From positions 1 to 59,383 of the forward strand of contig LFLB01000032.1 of NCBI GenBank assembly GCA_001543005.1: DNA of 59,383 nucleotides. Direction: 5' to 3'. A program made the position numbers and the translations under genes. This DNA comes from Candidatus Spongiihabitans thiooxidans (GTDB lineage Bacteria > Pseudomonadota > Gammaproteobacteria > Arenicellales > Poriferihabitantaceae). Every line of letters begins with the position of its first letter. The first letter of the stretch is position 1. Shown here piece after piece: positions 1 to 9,009 of the stretch. The notes beneath the pieces were generated by a model. It was given only the letters and a program-made list of their open reading frames with translations. It was not told the origin of the DNA and ran no database searches.

Positions 1-2
1 GG

Positions 3-92
3 AGTTGGGTGCTGATTCCCATTTCCCAACAGAAATACTGGATGTCGCTGGCTTTGGAAGCGGCAAAGTACATGAATAAGCATGGCGCCTAA
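3..92 (+). CDS. 3' end of an unknown gene, possibly an integron cassette gene (partial)
   Basis: An open frame enters from the left edge and ends at TAA 90-92. It encodes about 29 residues, including QQKYWMSLALEAAKYMNKHG just before the end. The stop codon lies inside the GCCTAAC inverse core of the attC-like site, which is the usual arrangement for integron cassette genes. A second frame (from base 2, ending in VHE) is also open here, so the frame choice is inference based on the stop position and amphipathic composition. I do not recognise the protein. Confidence 0.4.
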   Translation, partial: SWVLIPISQQKYWMSLALEAAKYMNKHGA

Positions 93-161
93 CAAGCGCA
101 TGAACTGCGTGCCCTCGGCGCCGGACGCAGCAAAGCTGCGCCGGTTATGCGGGCGTTAGAA
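87..161 (+). mobile_element. Integron attC-like recombination site
   Basis: The site opens with GCCTAAC (87-93, matches RYYYAAC) and closes with GTTAGAA (155-161, GTTRRRY except for the last base). CTAAC 89-93 pairs with GTTAG 155-159. Inside, CGCAT 97-101 and AAC 103-105 pair with ATGCG 147-151 and GTT 144-146. G102 is left as an unpaired extrahelical base between the two helices, a hallmark of folded attC. The central part can form further stems (CTGCGT 105-110 with ACGCAG 125-130, or GCAGC/GCTGC around AAA). No integron integrase is visible in the window, so this is an isolated attC or the end of an array that lies to the left. Confidence 0.8.
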
Positions 162-268
162 GGTATAGTTTCTTAATATGAACACAAAATATTTTAGTTA
201 TCCAAATGTACCAAAGAAAACAAATTTATTTATGGCTTGTGGATGTTATTATTGGGTAAAGGATAGAA

Positions 269-577
269 ATGAAAGAAAATCATACACAAATGTATCAAGC
301 GTTCGTGCAAAAACTGGGATTGCCGAAAAATAATCATTCTAATGAAAACGATGTTTCTCGTGAGTACAGAACTCACTTTATTAACAAATTTGGGGTAACG
401 GAAGATAATTTTAAAGAGGCAGTTGCAGCCCTTTCTGCGCGCGAATTATTGGGACAGATACTTGCATTAGGTTCAGTACTCGCTATGACGGCATTTTCTT
501 TTTTTGAACCAGAGTGGGAGAAGTCATACTTCGGATATTCAGAAAATGCCCCGGTTTATGTAATGCTTAATCCATAA
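269..577 (+). CDS. Hypothetical protein, AT-rich orphan ORF downstream of attC
   Basis: A 102-residue ORF that I do not recognise. An AAAGGA ribosome-binding site (258-263) sits five bases before the ATG. The first 60 residues are polar and probably helical. A hydrophobic stretch follows at about 60-78 (ELLGQILALGSVLAMTAFSF), so a single membrane segment or buried helix is possible. The DNA is visibly more AT-rich than bpt downstream, which with the attC just upstream suggests an acquired gene. No second attC is seen between its stop and bpt at 613, so it is either the last insert or outside the array. A 51-codon ORF in another frame (178-333) overlaps its start. Confidence 0.6.
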   Translation: MKENHTQMYQAFVQKLGLPKNNHSNENDVSREYRTHFINKFGVTEDNFKEAVAALSARELLGQILALGSVLAMTAFSFFEPEWEKSYFGYSENAPVYVMLNP

Positions 578-612
578 ATAATAGATGCGAAATAATCGCT
601 GTGACATAACCT

Positions 613-1320
613 GTGACCATTCAGTTAAACCCGCCGAAGCTTTATCTTTCCGCGCCCCACGCCTGTCCTTATATCGAACCTGAAACGGCGACCACGGTTT
701 TACTGGAGCCCAATTACAAAATGGATAATGCGCTATTTAGCGTATTATTAAACTCCGGGTTTCGGCGCAGCGGGAAAACCATTTACCGACCCCATTGCCG
801 AAACTGCAATGCCTGCGTGTCGGTGAGAATTCCAGCCGGTGCGTATATTCCCAATCGCGCTCAACTCAGGTGCTACAAAAAAAATCAGGACCTCTGCGCC
901 ACAATGCTGCCCACCAGTTTCAAACGGGAACATTTTGAATTGTATTGCCGTTATCAATCGTGGCGCCACACCGGAGATACCATGGACCACAACGACTCAG
1001 ACCGCTACCGGGAGTTTGTGGTTAAATCTTTCATTGAAACCGTATTCATGGAATATCGGCTGAAGGGAAAACTAATCGGGCTTTCGGTCTGTGACTTGCC
1101 GGATGATGGCATGTCGGCAGTTTATACTTTTTTCGATCCTGATTTTTCAAAACGCAGTCTAGGAACCTATGCAATCATGAAACAAATTGAGTACGTGCGT
1201 CAAATCCAATTGGACTGGTTATACTTGGGATACTGGATCGAAGGCTGTAAAAAAATGAGTTATAAAACCAACTTCAAGCCGATGTTTGGTTTTGTCAACC
1301 AGGAATGGCGGCTGATGTGA
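613..1320 (+). CDS. bpt: Aspartate/glutamate leucyltransferase Bpt
   Basis: Transfers leucine from leucyl-tRNA to proteins with N-terminal Asp or Glu, creating N-degrons read by the ClpS/ClpAP pathway in the cytosol. At 235 residues it has the usual family length. The N-terminal cysteine motif HCRNCNAC (61-68), preceded by C18 and a GFRRSGKTIYRP segment, is typical of ATE1/Bpt proteins. The C-terminal GNAT-like half contains YTFFDPDFSKRSLGTYAI and YLGYWIEGCKKMSYK. The start is GTG at 613; the context gives no strong ribosome-binding site. It stands alone here and faces the leftward gene that follows. Confidence 0.93.
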   Translation: MTIQLNPPKLYLSAPHACPYIEPETATTVLLEPNYKMDNALFSVLLNSGFRRSGKTIYRPHCRNCNACVSVRIPAGAYIPNRAQLRCYKKNQDLCATMLPTSFKREHFELYCRYQSWRHTGDTMDHNDSDRYREFVVKSFIETVFMEYRLKGKLIGLSVCDLPDDGMSAVYTFFDPDFSKRSLGTYAIMKQIEYVRQIQLDWLYLGYWIEGCKKMSYKTNFKPMFGFVNQEWRLM

Positions 1321-1364
1321 TTGTCGGAACGGGGTTTTAGCTCGGGAGTTGTCATGCGCCCAAT

Positions 1365-1382
1365 ATTGTCTGCATTGTCTGC
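1365..1382 (+). repeat. 9-bp tandem duplication between convergent genes
   Basis: ATTGTCTGC is present twice head to tail (1365-1373, 1374-1382), followed two bases later by the near copy ATTATCTGC. It lies in the short gap between the bpt stop and the end of the YyaL-like gene. No clear terminator is seen in that gap. Confidence 0.6.
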
Positions 1383-1403
1383 GCATTATCTGCGGAGGCA
1401 TCC

Positions 1404-3236
1404 TTAATTTTCCAGCGCCAAAGATAACGCTTCAAGCTGACTGACATACCAAAACGGTGCGCGAATCAATAACGTGTCGCTTCTGTTCAAAGCGGATAAT
1501 GCTTTTTCTTTTAATTCATCGTCCGAAAACTTTTTAGCCAGTTCAAGGCTGATGGAAATTAATACCGCAGAGGGTGCCGGGTTGGCGGTATCTGCAAGCA
1601 TCTGTTCACCAGACACCGCGGCTAACAACGTGTCATCCCCCTGATACCAACCATTGTTACGGTAAAATCGTTGCCAGCCTTGTTTTGTAATTGCCAACGC
1701 AACTTCGAAATCGCCGCCGCTGTTCGATAGCGACGCCCAATCGAAAAGGCCTCGTGCCACGTAGGCGTAATCTTCCAGGGATGCTGCGCCTAGCAGCCTT
1801 CCTTTTGTCATTGACCGGGCTAACGCCTTGCCATCCCATAATTGATTTACCAAAAAATCCCGTAATGCTTTAGCGGTTTGGTCATACGACAATTCGGAAA
1901 ACTGCGCGGCGGCAGAGACAAAAGTGGATAAGGCCAAACCATTCCAGCCGGCCAGAAGTTTATCATCCACAGGCAGTGACCGTTTTAGTCTGGCGGCGAT
2001 CAATTTGGTTCGTGCTTGCTCGTAGCGTTGCTGAGTCTCATCGAATTTAAAATTGTTTTTGTTGGCATACTGTTCCAGGCTCATCATCAATCGAACATGG
2101 TTGCCCCTGGGCAGTTCACTCTCTCGGTCCAGCCCCCATATTGAAAATATAAGATTGGCTTGCTCAGGCGCCAGTATTTCGGCGATTTCGGCTGGCTTCC
2201 ATAAATAACTGCCGCCTTCGACGTTATTGTCGTCAACCGCAGAGAATGACGATACAAATGCACCGCGTTGATGCCACATATACTTCTGCATGTACGTTAA
2301 GGTTTGTTGCCCAATGGATTCATACTTTGCACTACCCAACACTTTTCCGGCATTCAAGTACAACAAAGCAAGATTTGCATTGTCATACAACATTTTTTCA
2401 AAATGTGGTATGCGCCAATCTGTATCTGTGGTGTATCTAAAAAAGCCCCCAATTAAATGATCAACCATGCCGAGGTTAGCCATAGCGTCGAGGGTTAACG
2501 TCAAAAAGGCTTTTACCGTCGGCTGTGGATTGATTTGATACTGTTTAAGCAGATACTGTAATTGTGGCGCGGATGGAAATTTTTGTTTATCGCCGAATCC
2601 ACCCTTGTCCAAGTCTGCTCGCAACATAACAATCCTGGCGGATTCAGCAAGAATATTCTGGTATCTGCGGCGCTCCAGATTCGGACCATGAGGCTGGAAT
2701 GTTTCAACTGCTTCGTTGCTGACCAAATCCAGAACCCGTTGCCGATCGTTTTGCCAGACCATTTGCAAGCGATTCAATGTTTCCAAAAATTGCTCGGGCG
2801 GGGCATACAACAACGAATAAATCGGATATCCAGTCGGCGTCACAAACACATTCAGCGGCCAGCCTCCCCGGCCAATTATGCGTTGGGTGAAATCCATCAA
2901 TCGACGATCCAGGGCCGGCTCAAGCTCGCGGTCGATTTTTACAGGAATAAAATTTTCATTCAGAAACCCGGCAATTTTTTCGTTTTTATAACTTTCCTGC
3001 TGCATTACGTGGCACCAGTGGCACGCAAAATAACCTATCGAAAGATAAAGAATTTTGTTTTGTTGTCTGGCTAATTGCACCGCCTCCTCATTCCATGTCT
3101 GCCAGGCGACCGGATCATCGCCGTGCAAAGCCAGATAGGGTGCGGGGTGATCCATCAGTTGATTTTTAAGCTCGCTGGCATGAGCTGGAACCCACAACAG
3201 TAAAAATATAGCGATAATTGCTTGATGTAATTGCAT
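1404..3236 (-). CDS. YyaL/SPATA20-type thioredoxin-fold protein (DUF255), probably exported
   Basis: Belongs to the YyaL/SPATA20 family: an N-terminal thioredoxin-like domain followed by an alpha/alpha-barrel resembling N-acylglucosamine 2-epimerases. The redox-type motif is ACHWCHVM, with cysteines at about 72 and 75, preceded by a buried strand (KILYLSIGYF). GGWPLNVFVTP and HFEKMLYDNANL are further family motifs. I start at ATG 3236, which gives 610 residues and a signal peptide (QAIIAIFLLLWVPAHA). The frame is open further upstream to 3356, but that would overlap tatC by 35 bp and bury the signal. The biochemical role of the family is unknown. Its place just after tatC is suggestive, but the signal looks Sec-type, without twin arginines. 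Confidence 0.8.
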   Translation of the reverse strand: MQLHQAIIAIFLLLWVPAHASELKNQLMDHPAPYLALHGDDPVAWQTWNEEAVQLARQQNKILYLSIGYFACHWCHVMQQESYKNEKIAGFLNENFIPVKIDRELEPALDRRLMDFTQRIIGRGGWPLNVFVTPTGYPIYSLLYAPPEQFLETLNRLQMVWQNDRQRVLDLVSNEAVETFQPHGPNLERRRYQNILAESARIVMLRADLDKGGFGDKQKFPSAPQLQYLLKQYQINPQPTVKAFLTLTLDAMANLGMVDHLIGGFFRYTTDTDWRIPHFEKMLYDNANLALLYLNAGKVLGSAKYESIGQQTLTYMQKYMWHQRGAFVSSFSAVDDNNVEGGSYLWKPAEIAEILAPEQANLIFSIWGLDRESELPRGNHVRLMMSLEQYANKNNFKFDETQQRYEQARTKLIAARLKRSLPVDDKLLAGWNGLALSTFVSAAAQFSELSYDQTAKALRDFLVNQLWDGKALARSMTKGRLLGAASLEDYAYVARGLFDWASLSNSGGDFEVALAITKQGWQRFYRNNGWYQGDDTLLAAVSGEQMLADTANPAPSAVLISISLELAKKFSDDELKEKALSALNRSDTLLIRAPFWYVSQLEALSLALEN

Positions 3237-3321
3237 GCCTTGCGGACTAACCCGAATAGTGTGCTTAAAGATATTGCACAAAGGCGGGGCGCATCTGTAA
3301 ATTTGTGTGATGTAATTCGTG

Positions 3322-4089
3322 TTAATCATCGCTATCTTCATCGTCGTCTTGGTCATTGACGGTACGACTTTTCAAGAACCGCGAGCAAATCAAGCCTATT
3401 TCAAATAAAATCCATACCGGTAGCGCCAACAACGTTTGAGAAAAAACATCCGGCGGGGTTAATAACATACCGAGCACAAATGCCGCAACGATGATATACG
3501 GTCGTTTTTTTGCCAGGCCGGCCTCGGTGGTTACACCCATATAAATCATTAACACGGTTGCCACGGGCACTTCAAAAGCCACACCAAATGCAAAAAATAA
3601 TTTTATTACAAATCCGAGATACGCATCGATGTCCGTCATTACCGCTACACCTTCAGGGGCGGTGTTTGCAAAAAATTCAAATATCAGTGGAAATACCACA
3701 AAATACGCAAAAAGGATTCCCAGATAAAACAAGCCGCTACTGGAAACCAATAGCGGTATTACCAGCCGTTGTTCATGTTTATATAGTCCCGGCGCCACAA
3801 ACGCCCAGATTTGATACAACAAATACGGAACCGCTAATGCGAACGCGCAAGCAAACGCAAATTTGAAGGGCACAAAAAACGGGCCGTGCGGCTCGGTGGA
3901 TATCATGCTGTTGCCTTCAGGCAATGCCGACATCAACGGACTGGCCAATACCTCATAGAGCGTATTAGCGAAAGGCGCCAGAATAATGAAAAACACCAGA
4001 ATCGAAAGCACACTGCGAAGCAATCGGTCGCGCAACTCGACCAGATGGGAAACCAGCGAGCCTTCGGTGACGTTCGAGTCGGCGGTCAT
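3322..4089 (-). CDS. tatC: Sec-independent protein translocase subunit TatC
   Basis: Polytopic inner-membrane core of the twin-arginine translocase; with TatB it forms the receptor for folded proteins bearing RR signal peptides. It has 255 residues, the usual length, and about six hydrophobic segments. The conserved N-terminal [10 protein letters not shown] (about 15-24) and the central [11 protein letters not shown] are visible. The C-terminal tail is acidic ([10 protein letters not shown]). It is the third gene of tatA-tatB-tatC, 37 bp after tatB. Confidence 0.96.
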   Translation of the reverse strand: MTADSNVTEGSLVSHLVELRDRLLRSVLSILVFFIILAPFANTLYEVLASPLMSALPEGNSMISTEPHGPFFVPFKFAFACAFALAVPYLLYQIWAFVAPGLYKHEQRLVIPLLVSSSGLFYLGILFAYFVVFPLIFEFFANTAPEGVAVMTDIDAYLGFVIKLFFAFGVAFEVPVATVLMIYMGVTTEAGLAKKRPYIIVAAFVLGMLLTPPDVFSQTLLALPVWILFEIGLICSRFLKSRTVNDQDDDEDSDD

Positions 4090-4126
4090 GGGGATTCGCG
4101 CATTAGGTTTAACCGCGGGGGGATCA

Positions 4127-4900
4127 TTATAGCAAAGAGCGGTTTACGCAATGTCCACACTCTTTATTCACCTTCGCTCTCATGGATTTTTGTCGGCGTC
4201 TGGCATCTTCGAGGCTGTCGAAAGGCCCATGCCATGCGGCGTGTTTCGGGTCGGATCCGCCCGCAAAGCCACGCCCGTTTTTACAAAATTCGCAAGCGCC
4301 GACATGTATCGTGGCACTTTGTTTCACCCAATTTTCGTAAATGTGATACTTCATTTCGCGGCTGTCTTTTTGACGACCTTTATTGCTGGCAGTTTTTTCC
4401 TCGGGCTTTTTCGCGGGAGATTTTCTCGCGGCGGAATTTTTCTTGGCGGGTTTTTTCTTTGTTATTGACTTTTTCTTGGCGGCTGATTTACCTGAAGCGG
4501 CCTTGCCCTTAACCGCCTGGTTTATTTTACTGGTTTCCTGCCTTAACGAATCAGATGCCGAATCGGATACGTCATCTACCGATTTTTTAAACTCACTCCC
4601 CGCCGCTTTCAGATCCAGAGAATCGGCTGCGGATTGGGTAATGTCTTTTAGCGCCGTGCTGGCCGATGTGCTGGCCGATGTGCTGGCCGATTTCAGGTCA
4701 TCTCTTAAAGTTTTGACTTGCTCAAGGTCATACTCTTTCATTTCCTTTTTAACATCCGACATAACCTCGTTGAGCATACGCCTGCCCTTGCCGACCCACA
4801 GACCCACACTACGCGCTACACCGGGCAGACGCTCAGGCCCAATGACCACAAGGGCGATGACACCAATAAATGCCATCTCCCAAAAGCCAACATCAAACAT
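4127..4900 (-). CDS. tatB: TatB with an extra C-terminal four-cysteine domain
   Basis: Residues 1-30 form the TatB membrane helix and hinge ([20 protein letters not shown] then GPERLP). An amphipathic helix and a Ser/Ala-rich segment with three SAST repeats (71-82) follow, then a Lys/Ala/Ser-rich linker (about 130-180). The last 75 residues form a compact domain not found in ordinary Tat[13 protein letters not shown]203-x2-C206, [16 protein letters not shown], and C248-x2-C251, a likely zinc ribbon. Small free-standing proteins with this YHIYENW...WHGPF...C-C layout are known to me only as uncharacterised. At 257 residues it is much longer than most TatB proteins. Met183 (codon at 4354) could serve as an internal start, but I see no ribosome-binding site for it. 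Confidence 0.9.
   Translation of the reverse strand: MFDVGFWEMAFIGVIALVVIGPERLPGVARSVGLWVGKGRRMLNEVMSDVKKEMKEYDLEQVKTLRDDLKSASTSASTSASTALKDITQSAADSLDLKAAGSEFKKSVDDVSDSASDSLRQETSKINQAVKGKAASGKSAAKKKSITKKKPAKKNSAARKSPAKKPEEKTASNKGRQKDSREMKYHIYENWVKQSATIHVGACEFCKNGRGFAGGSDPKHAAWHGPFDSLEDARRRQKSMRAKVNKECGHCVNRSLL
4656..4691 (-). repeat. 12-bp unit repeated three times inside tatB
   Basis: GTGCTGGCCGAT (plus-strand reading) occurs three times head to tail at 4656, 4668 and 4680. The unit is a multiple of three, so it adds four residues per copy (SAST repeats of TatB) without breaking the frame. It is likely to vary in copy number by slippage. Confidence 0.9.
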
Positions 4901-4911
4901 GGGAAGTTAAA

Positions 4912-5169
4912 TCAGGGTTTTTCCTTGTCGATTTCTGCTTTTTCAGCAACCACCGCTTCTGGTTCGTTTATTTCTTCGCTATCATCTTCGCTATCTTCTT
5001 CAATTTTCTCCGCAGTACCTTCTTCTTTTTCTTTAACCGCTTTTTTAAATCCCTTTATAGCGCCACCCAAATCGCCTCCTAAATTTCTCAGTTTCTTTGT
5101 GCCGAAAATCAATAATACAATCACCAGAATGATGATTAATTGAACCGGACTAATACCACCAATACCCAT
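4912..5169 (-). CDS. tatA: Sec-independent protein translocase subunit TatA
   Basis: Small membrane protein that oligomerises to form the Tat pore. The start at ATG 5169 gives 85 residues; GAGG lies nine bases upstream and the protein begins [20 protein letters not shown], the classic TatA helix. [20 protein letters not shown] (hinge and amphipathic helix) follows, then an acidic tail rich in Glu/Asp. The frame is open upstream to 5322, but that part has no TatA character. First gene of tatABC, 11 bp before tatB. Confidence 0.95.
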   Translation of the reverse strand: MGIGGISPVQLIIILVIVLLIFGTKKLRNLGGDLGGAIKGFKKAVKEKEEGTAEKIEEDSEDDSEEINEPEAVVAEKAEIDKEKP

Positions 5170-5221
5170 AATATTGCGCCTCGTCGATTGTCTGTTTATA
5201 GTGAATTGATCACCTTGTTGA

Positions 5222-5249
5222 AGTATGGCTGTTTTTTCGCAACATTCAA
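5222..5249 (-). promoter_or_regulatory. Possible tatA promoter
   Basis: On the minus strand TTGAAT (5244-5249) and CATACT (5222-5227) are separated by 16 bp and lie about 55 bp before the tatA start, in the 174-bp gap left between hisI and tatA. The match to sigma-70 hexamers is moderate; prediction by eye only. Confidence 0.35.
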
Positions 5250-5343
5250 GGGTCAACTTTGTCGTTACGCTGATTCTAGCGGTAAACACCCTGCCTGCGT
5301 AGCGGCATTTGTACGCTCGCACCGGCTTGATGAAATATCCAGG

Positions 5344-5730
5344 CTAGGTCTTATATATCTCAGCCTGGTCTTTTAATACCGGTTCCACTTCATTCCATCG
5401 ACCGTTTTCATAGCGTCTGTAAAAGCATGTATGACGGCCAGTATGACAGGCAATTCCGCCGATTTGATCAACCTGCATTAACACCACATCGCTGTCGCAA
5501 TCAATGCGAAGTTCCTTTAGTTTCTGAATATGTCCCGACTGCTCGCCTTTGCGCCATAATTTTTTCCTCGATCTTGAGTAATACACAGCGCGACCTTCCT
5601 CAATCGTAGTTTGCAATGCCTGCCTGTTCATCCACGCCACCATTAACACTTTGCCGGTGTCGTGCTGTTGCGCGATCGCGGGCACCAGCCCGGCCTCGTT
5701 CCATTTTATTTGATTTAATATCGTTTGCAT
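5344..5730 (-). CDS. hisI: Phosphoribosyl-AMP cyclohydrolase HisI
   Basis: Catalyses the third step of histidine synthesis, opening the adenine ring of PR-AMP. It has 128 residues, the size of the stand-alone HisI domain. The metal-binding motif DCDSD (77-81) and the cysteines of [14 protein letters not shown] (C95, C102) are present. It ends the hisB-H-A-F-I run. There is no HisE (PR-ATP pyrophosphatase) domain fused to it and no hisE ORF between it and tatA, unlike the common hisI-hisE-tatA order. Confidence 0.96.
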   Translation of the reverse strand: MQTILNQIKWNEAGLVPAIAQQHDTGKVLMVAWMNRQALQTTIEEGRAVYYSRSRKKLWRKGEQSGHIQKLKELRIDCDSDVVLMQVDQIGGIACHTGRHTCFYRRYENGRWNEVEPVLKDQAEIYKT

Positions 5731-5755
5731 TACAGAAAATAGAATTGTTGTGGTC

Positions 5756-6538
5756 TTAACTTGATTGGAGTCTTACCGTAATACCTCGATCAGCCATAAA
5801 TTGTTTAGCTTGCTCGACGGTGTATTCGCCATAGTGAAAAATACTTGCTGCCAGCACCGCATCGGCGCCGCCCTCGATCACGCCCGCCGCTAAATGCTCC
5901 AGCGTCCCCACACCACCCGATGCAATAACAGGAATCGATACATTATCAGTAATACGACGCACCAACGCTATATCATATCCGTTTCTGGTGCCATCCCGGT
6001 CCATACTTGTGACCAACAACTCCCCGGCACCGTATTGCGTCATTTTTTTTGACCACTCCAGGGCATCAAGTCCAGTGGCGTTTCTGCCGCCATGGGTAAA
6101 AATTTCCCAACGAGGATTATCAGCATCATGGGCTACTTGCTTGGCATCGATGGCCACGACAATGCATTGATTGCCAAAATGCTCGCTAGCCTGGCGGATG
6201 AATTCCGGGTTTTTCACGGCGGTCGTATTGATGGAAACCTTGTCGGCGCCAGCGCCCAGCATTTTGTGAATATCACTCAACTCGCGGATTCCGCCACCGA
6301 CGGTTAGAGGAATAAAGACTTCGCTGGCAACCTGCTCGACTACATTGATCAGGATATCCCGATTGTCAGAACTGGCGGTAATGTCCAGAAAAGTGATTTC
6401 GTCGGCACCTTGGCTGTCGTAACGGCGGGCAACTTCCACCGGATCTCCCGCATCCTTGATATCGACAAATTGCACGCCCTTGACCACACGCCCGGCATCC
6501 ACATCCAGACAGGGAATAATTCTTTTGGCGAGCGCCAT
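5756..6538 (-). CDS. hisF: Imidazole glycerol phosphate synthase cyclase subunit HisF
   Basis: (beta/alpha)8-barrel that combines PRFAR with ammonia from HisH to give IGP and AICAR. The catalytic aspartates are seen in [16 protein letters not shown] and VVAIDAKQ. Phosphate-binding GGG and SGG motifs ([21 protein letters not shown]) are conserved. I start at ATG 6538; a TTG codon directly before it extends the frame by one residue. Length is 260 residues, as usual. It is 42 bp after hisA and 25 bp before hisI. Confidence 0.97.
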   Translation of the reverse strand: MALAKRIIPCLDVDAGRVVKGVQFVDIKDAGDPVEVARRYDSQGADEITFLDITASSDNRDILINVVEQVASEVFIPLTVGGGIRELSDIHKMLGAGADKVSINTTAVKNPEFIRQASEHFGNQCIVVAIDAKQVAHDADNPRWEIFTHGGRNATGLDALEWSKKMTQYGAGELLVTSMDRDGTRNGYDIALVRRITDNVSIPVIASGGVGTLEHLAAGVIEGGADAVLAASIFHYGEYTVEQAKQFMADRGITVRLQSS

Positions 6539-6580
6539 CAAGGTTGCCTGGATAGAGCGCTTAGAAATGGCATTGAAAAA

Positions 6581-7336
6581 TTACCCGCCAAAATCACCTG
6601 CGCCGGAAATTTCATCGGCGGCTTTTTGGCCTTCCGCAAAATCCAGCGCGCCTTCGTAGAGCGCCCGCCCAGTGATGGCGCCGACGATTCCCGCGCCCGA
6701 TGCCGCCGCTAATTTCTTGACATTTTCAATACTCTGAATGCCGCCAGCAGCAATCACCGGAATATTCACCGCCTGCGCCAATGCCACGGTTGCCTCGATA
6801 TTAACGCCCTGCATCATGCCGTCCCTGGCGATATCGGTATAAATGAGTGCCGCCACACCCTGTTCATCAAAGCGCCGGGCCATGTCGATGACATCGTGTT
6901 TGGATAGTTTCGACCAGCCTTCGGTCGCGATTTTGCCGTCTTTGACATCCAGTCCAATAATCACATGGGCAGGATATTCTGTGCATAAATCGCTGATCAG
7001 GCGAGGCTCGTTAATCGCCTGAGTGCCAATAATCACATAACGAACCCCGGCTTGAAGATAAACATCTGCGGCAGCTTCGTTGCGAATCCCGCCACCAATC
7101 TGGATCGGCAATTGCGGGTGGTTTTCAGCAATGCGGCGCACAATATCCGCGTTGACAGGTTCACCTTTCATCGCGCCGTCCAAATCAACAATGTGCAGCC
7201 GCCGGGCGCCTTCATTGACCCATCGTTGCGCGACCGATACCGGGTCATCAGAAAATACCGTGGTTTGGTTCATGTCGCCCTGCCGCAGGCGGACGCATTT
7301 ACCGTCCTTGATATCAATAGCCGGAATCAGGAGCAT
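6581..7336 (-). CDS. hisA: ProFAR isomerase HisA
   Basis: 1-(5-phosphoribosyl)-5-[(5-phosphoribosylamino)methylideneamino] imidazole-4-carboxamide isomerase, fourth step of histidine synthesis. It has 251 residues and the same barrel fold as His[21 protein letters not shown] carries the catalytic Asp8; [13 protein letters not shown] carries the second Asp. Phosphate loops QIGGGIRN and IAAGGIQS are present. It begins 2 bp after the hisH stop, so the two are probably translationally coupled. Confidence 0.97.
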   Translation of the reverse strand: MLLIPAIDIKDGKCVRLRQGDMNQTTVFSDDPVSVAQRWVNEGARRLHIVDLDGAMKGEPVNADIVRRIAENHPQLPIQIGGGIRNEAAADVYLQAGVRYVIIGTQAINEPRLISDLCTEYPAHVIIGLDVKDGKIATEGWSKLSKHDVIDMARRFDEQGVAALIYTDIARDGMMQGVNIEATVALAQAVNIPVIAAGGIQSIENVKKLAAASGAGIVGAITGRALYEGALDFAEGQKAADEISGAGDFGG

Positions 7337-7338
7337 CG

Positions 7339-8010
7339 TTAAAAAGAGCCATTCCAGTTAATAAAATTTTTCAGCATTTGTAATCCCGCGTGCTGGCTTT
7401 TCTCAGGATGAAACTGCGTCGCAAAAATGTTCCTCGAACCCGCAGCAGCGGTAAATCGATTTCCATACTGACACTCACCCATCACCTGATTTTTAATGTC
7501 ACTTTCAACGTAGTAACTGTGCACAAAATAAAACCACTCATTGTCATCAATACCATGCCACAGCGGATGATCAATGCATTTGCTCACCTGATTCCAGCCC
7601 ATATGTGGAATTTTTAGCTTGCCGGTCTTGCCCGCATTTGTTTGACCCGCTATTTGATGCTGCGGATGAGTTGAAAAGTGTTTTACGCGCCCGGACAAAA
7701 TACCCAATGCCTGAGTGCCGCCATTTTCCTCGCTATGGTCATACAACGCTTGAAGCCCAAGACATATTCCCAGAACCGGGCCATCATTTAGACGCCTGGA
7801 AACAGCGGTTTTCAATGCCGTGTCGCTATTTAATTGGTTAAACCAGGTGCCGATTGCGCCCTGGCCGGGCAAAACCAAATAATCAGCGCTTTCAATGATA
7901 TCAGCCTGCGCAGTAATACTGACCTCGGTGTCGCTGCTTACGAAAGCCAACGCCTTGCTGACCGAGCGCAGATTGCCGGTTCCCAAGTCGGCAATGACTA
8001 TCCTGGCCAT
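7339..8010 (-). CDS. hisH: Imidazole glycerol phosphate synthase glutaminase subunit HisH
   Basis: Class I glutamine amidotransferase that feeds ammonia to HisF. The nucleophile cysteine lies in [10 protein letters not shown] and the His-Glu pair in QFHPEKS. I use ATG 8010, which yields 223 residues beginning [20 protein letters not shown], the normal family start; the longer frame to 8112 adds sequence with no family match. It lies 135 bp after hisB and 2 bp before hisA. An internal stretch, [19 protein letters not shown], looks like a short loop insertion. Confidence 0.96.
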   Translation of the reverse strand: MARIVIADLGTGNLRSVSKALAFVSSDTEVSITAQADIIESADYLVLPGQGAIGTWFNQLNSDTALKTAVSRRLNDGPVLGICLGLQALYDHSEENGGTQALGILSGRVKHFSTHPQHQIAGQTNAGKTGKLKIPHMGWNQVSKCIDHPLWHGIDDNEWFYFVHSYYVESDIKNQVMGECQYGNRFTAAAGSRNIFATQFHPEKSQHAGLQMLKNFINWNGSF

Positions 8011-8130
8011 GCTAATTCGCGGGTTCAGCCACCAAATGGCCCGACCACCGGCCCGGTAATGGCTTGGTGAATGACATGGCAAATTTTCCGCGCTGAACCT
8101 AACCTTGAGCAATAAATTTATACACGAAAT

Positions 8131-8157
8131 TTACAGCAGGCCCTTTTACAGCAGGCC
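8131..8157 (-). repeat. 15-bp tandem duplication across the hisB stop codon
   Basis: TTACAGCAGGCC (plus-strand reading) occurs at 8131-8142 and again at 8146-8157, a 15-bp period. The 8146 copy holds the hisB stop codon and last codons; the 8131 copy lies just beyond the stop. It looks like a slippage duplication of the gene end. Confidence 0.85.
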
Positions 8158-8754
8158 TTTGGTGGACGGAACATCACTTACCCGCGGATCCAGTTCAACA
8201 GCCATCCGCAACGCTCTACCAAAAGCCTTGAATAAAGTCTCGGCGACATGGTGGGAATTTTCTCCTCGAAAACAATCCAAGTGCAATGTCGCCAGCGCAT
8301 GATTGGCAAACCCCTGGAAAAATTCATGAATCAGTCCAGTTGAAAATTTTCCAATATTTCTGTCCGGGTATTTCGCATGGCTCACCAATAGCGGTCTGCC
8401 TGAGAAATCTACTACCACACGACTGAGTGCCTCGTCTAATGGCACATAAGCGTGTCCATAGCGCCGAATACCTTTTTTGTCCCCTAAGGCCTGACTAATC
8501 GCCTGACCGAGAGTAATGCCGATATCCTCTACCGTGTGGTGATCATCAATGTGTAAATCGCCGGTCGCCTTAATTTTAATATCGATAACGCCGTGCCTGG
8601 CAACTTGCTCAAGCATGTGCTCCAGAAACGGGATTCCAGTATCAAAATCCGCTTTTCCCACGCCATCCAGATTGATAGTGATATCAATCCGGGTTTCTTT
8701 GGTGTTGCGGGTGACTCGGGCAATTCTTTCAGTCATGGCAAGTAAAACAGGCAT
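8146..8754 (-). CDS. hisB: Imidazoleglycerol-phosphate dehydratase HisB (monofunctional)
   Basis: Sixth step of histidine synthesis; Mn-dependent dehydration of IGP in a 24-subunit shell. The two metal-binding motifs [10 protein letters not shown] and [13 protein letters not shown] are present, as is [13 protein letters not shown]. The length (202 residues) matches the monofunctional enzyme, without the HisN phosphatase domain of enteric HisB. Start: ATG 8754 has AAGGA three bases upstream; ATG 8736 ([15 protein letters not shown]) is closer to the family's usual start but lacks a site. First gene of the his run here; hisG, hisD and hisC are not in the window. Confidence 0.95.
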   Translation of the reverse strand: MPVLLAMTERIARVTRNTKETRIDITINLDGVGKADFDTGIPFLEHMLEQVARHGVIDIKIKATGDLHIDDHHTVEDIGITLGQAISQALGDKKGIRRYGHAYVPLDEALSRVVVDFSGRPLLVSHAKYPDRNIGKFSTGLIHEFFQGFANHALATLHLDCFRGENSHHVAETLFKAFGRALRMAVELDPRVSDVPSTKGLL

Positions 8755-9009
8755 TGGTCCTTAAAAAGGCGAACGCCGAGTTTACAAGTAAATCTGAAGG
8801 TTTGATAGTTGAATACGGGTTTAGCGTGGTTGAAAAATCAGGTTGTGCCTTAAATTAGCATTGGCAATAGACTCCGCTCTGGCGACTCGTATTAGTACCC
8901 AAACCATAAGGCAGAAAGGGCAACTGTAAATCACCGTAGAAAAGTTATGCATCTTCATCGATAAATATGGAATAATAAGCCTTCGAAAATAAATCAAAAG
9001 CGCAAAAAC

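Noticed and set aside
178..333. 51-codon ORF upstream of and overlapping the 269-577 ORF
   Set aside because: No ribosome-binding site, no recognisable features, and it overlaps a better-supported ORF in another frame.
2562..3074. 170-codon ORF opposite the YyaL-like gene
   Set aside because: Antisense shadow of a conserved gene; the sequence has no protein-like motifs.
4383..4910. 175-codon ORF opposite tatB
   Set aside because: Produced by the low-complexity Lys/Ala/Ser and repeat region of tatB read backwards.
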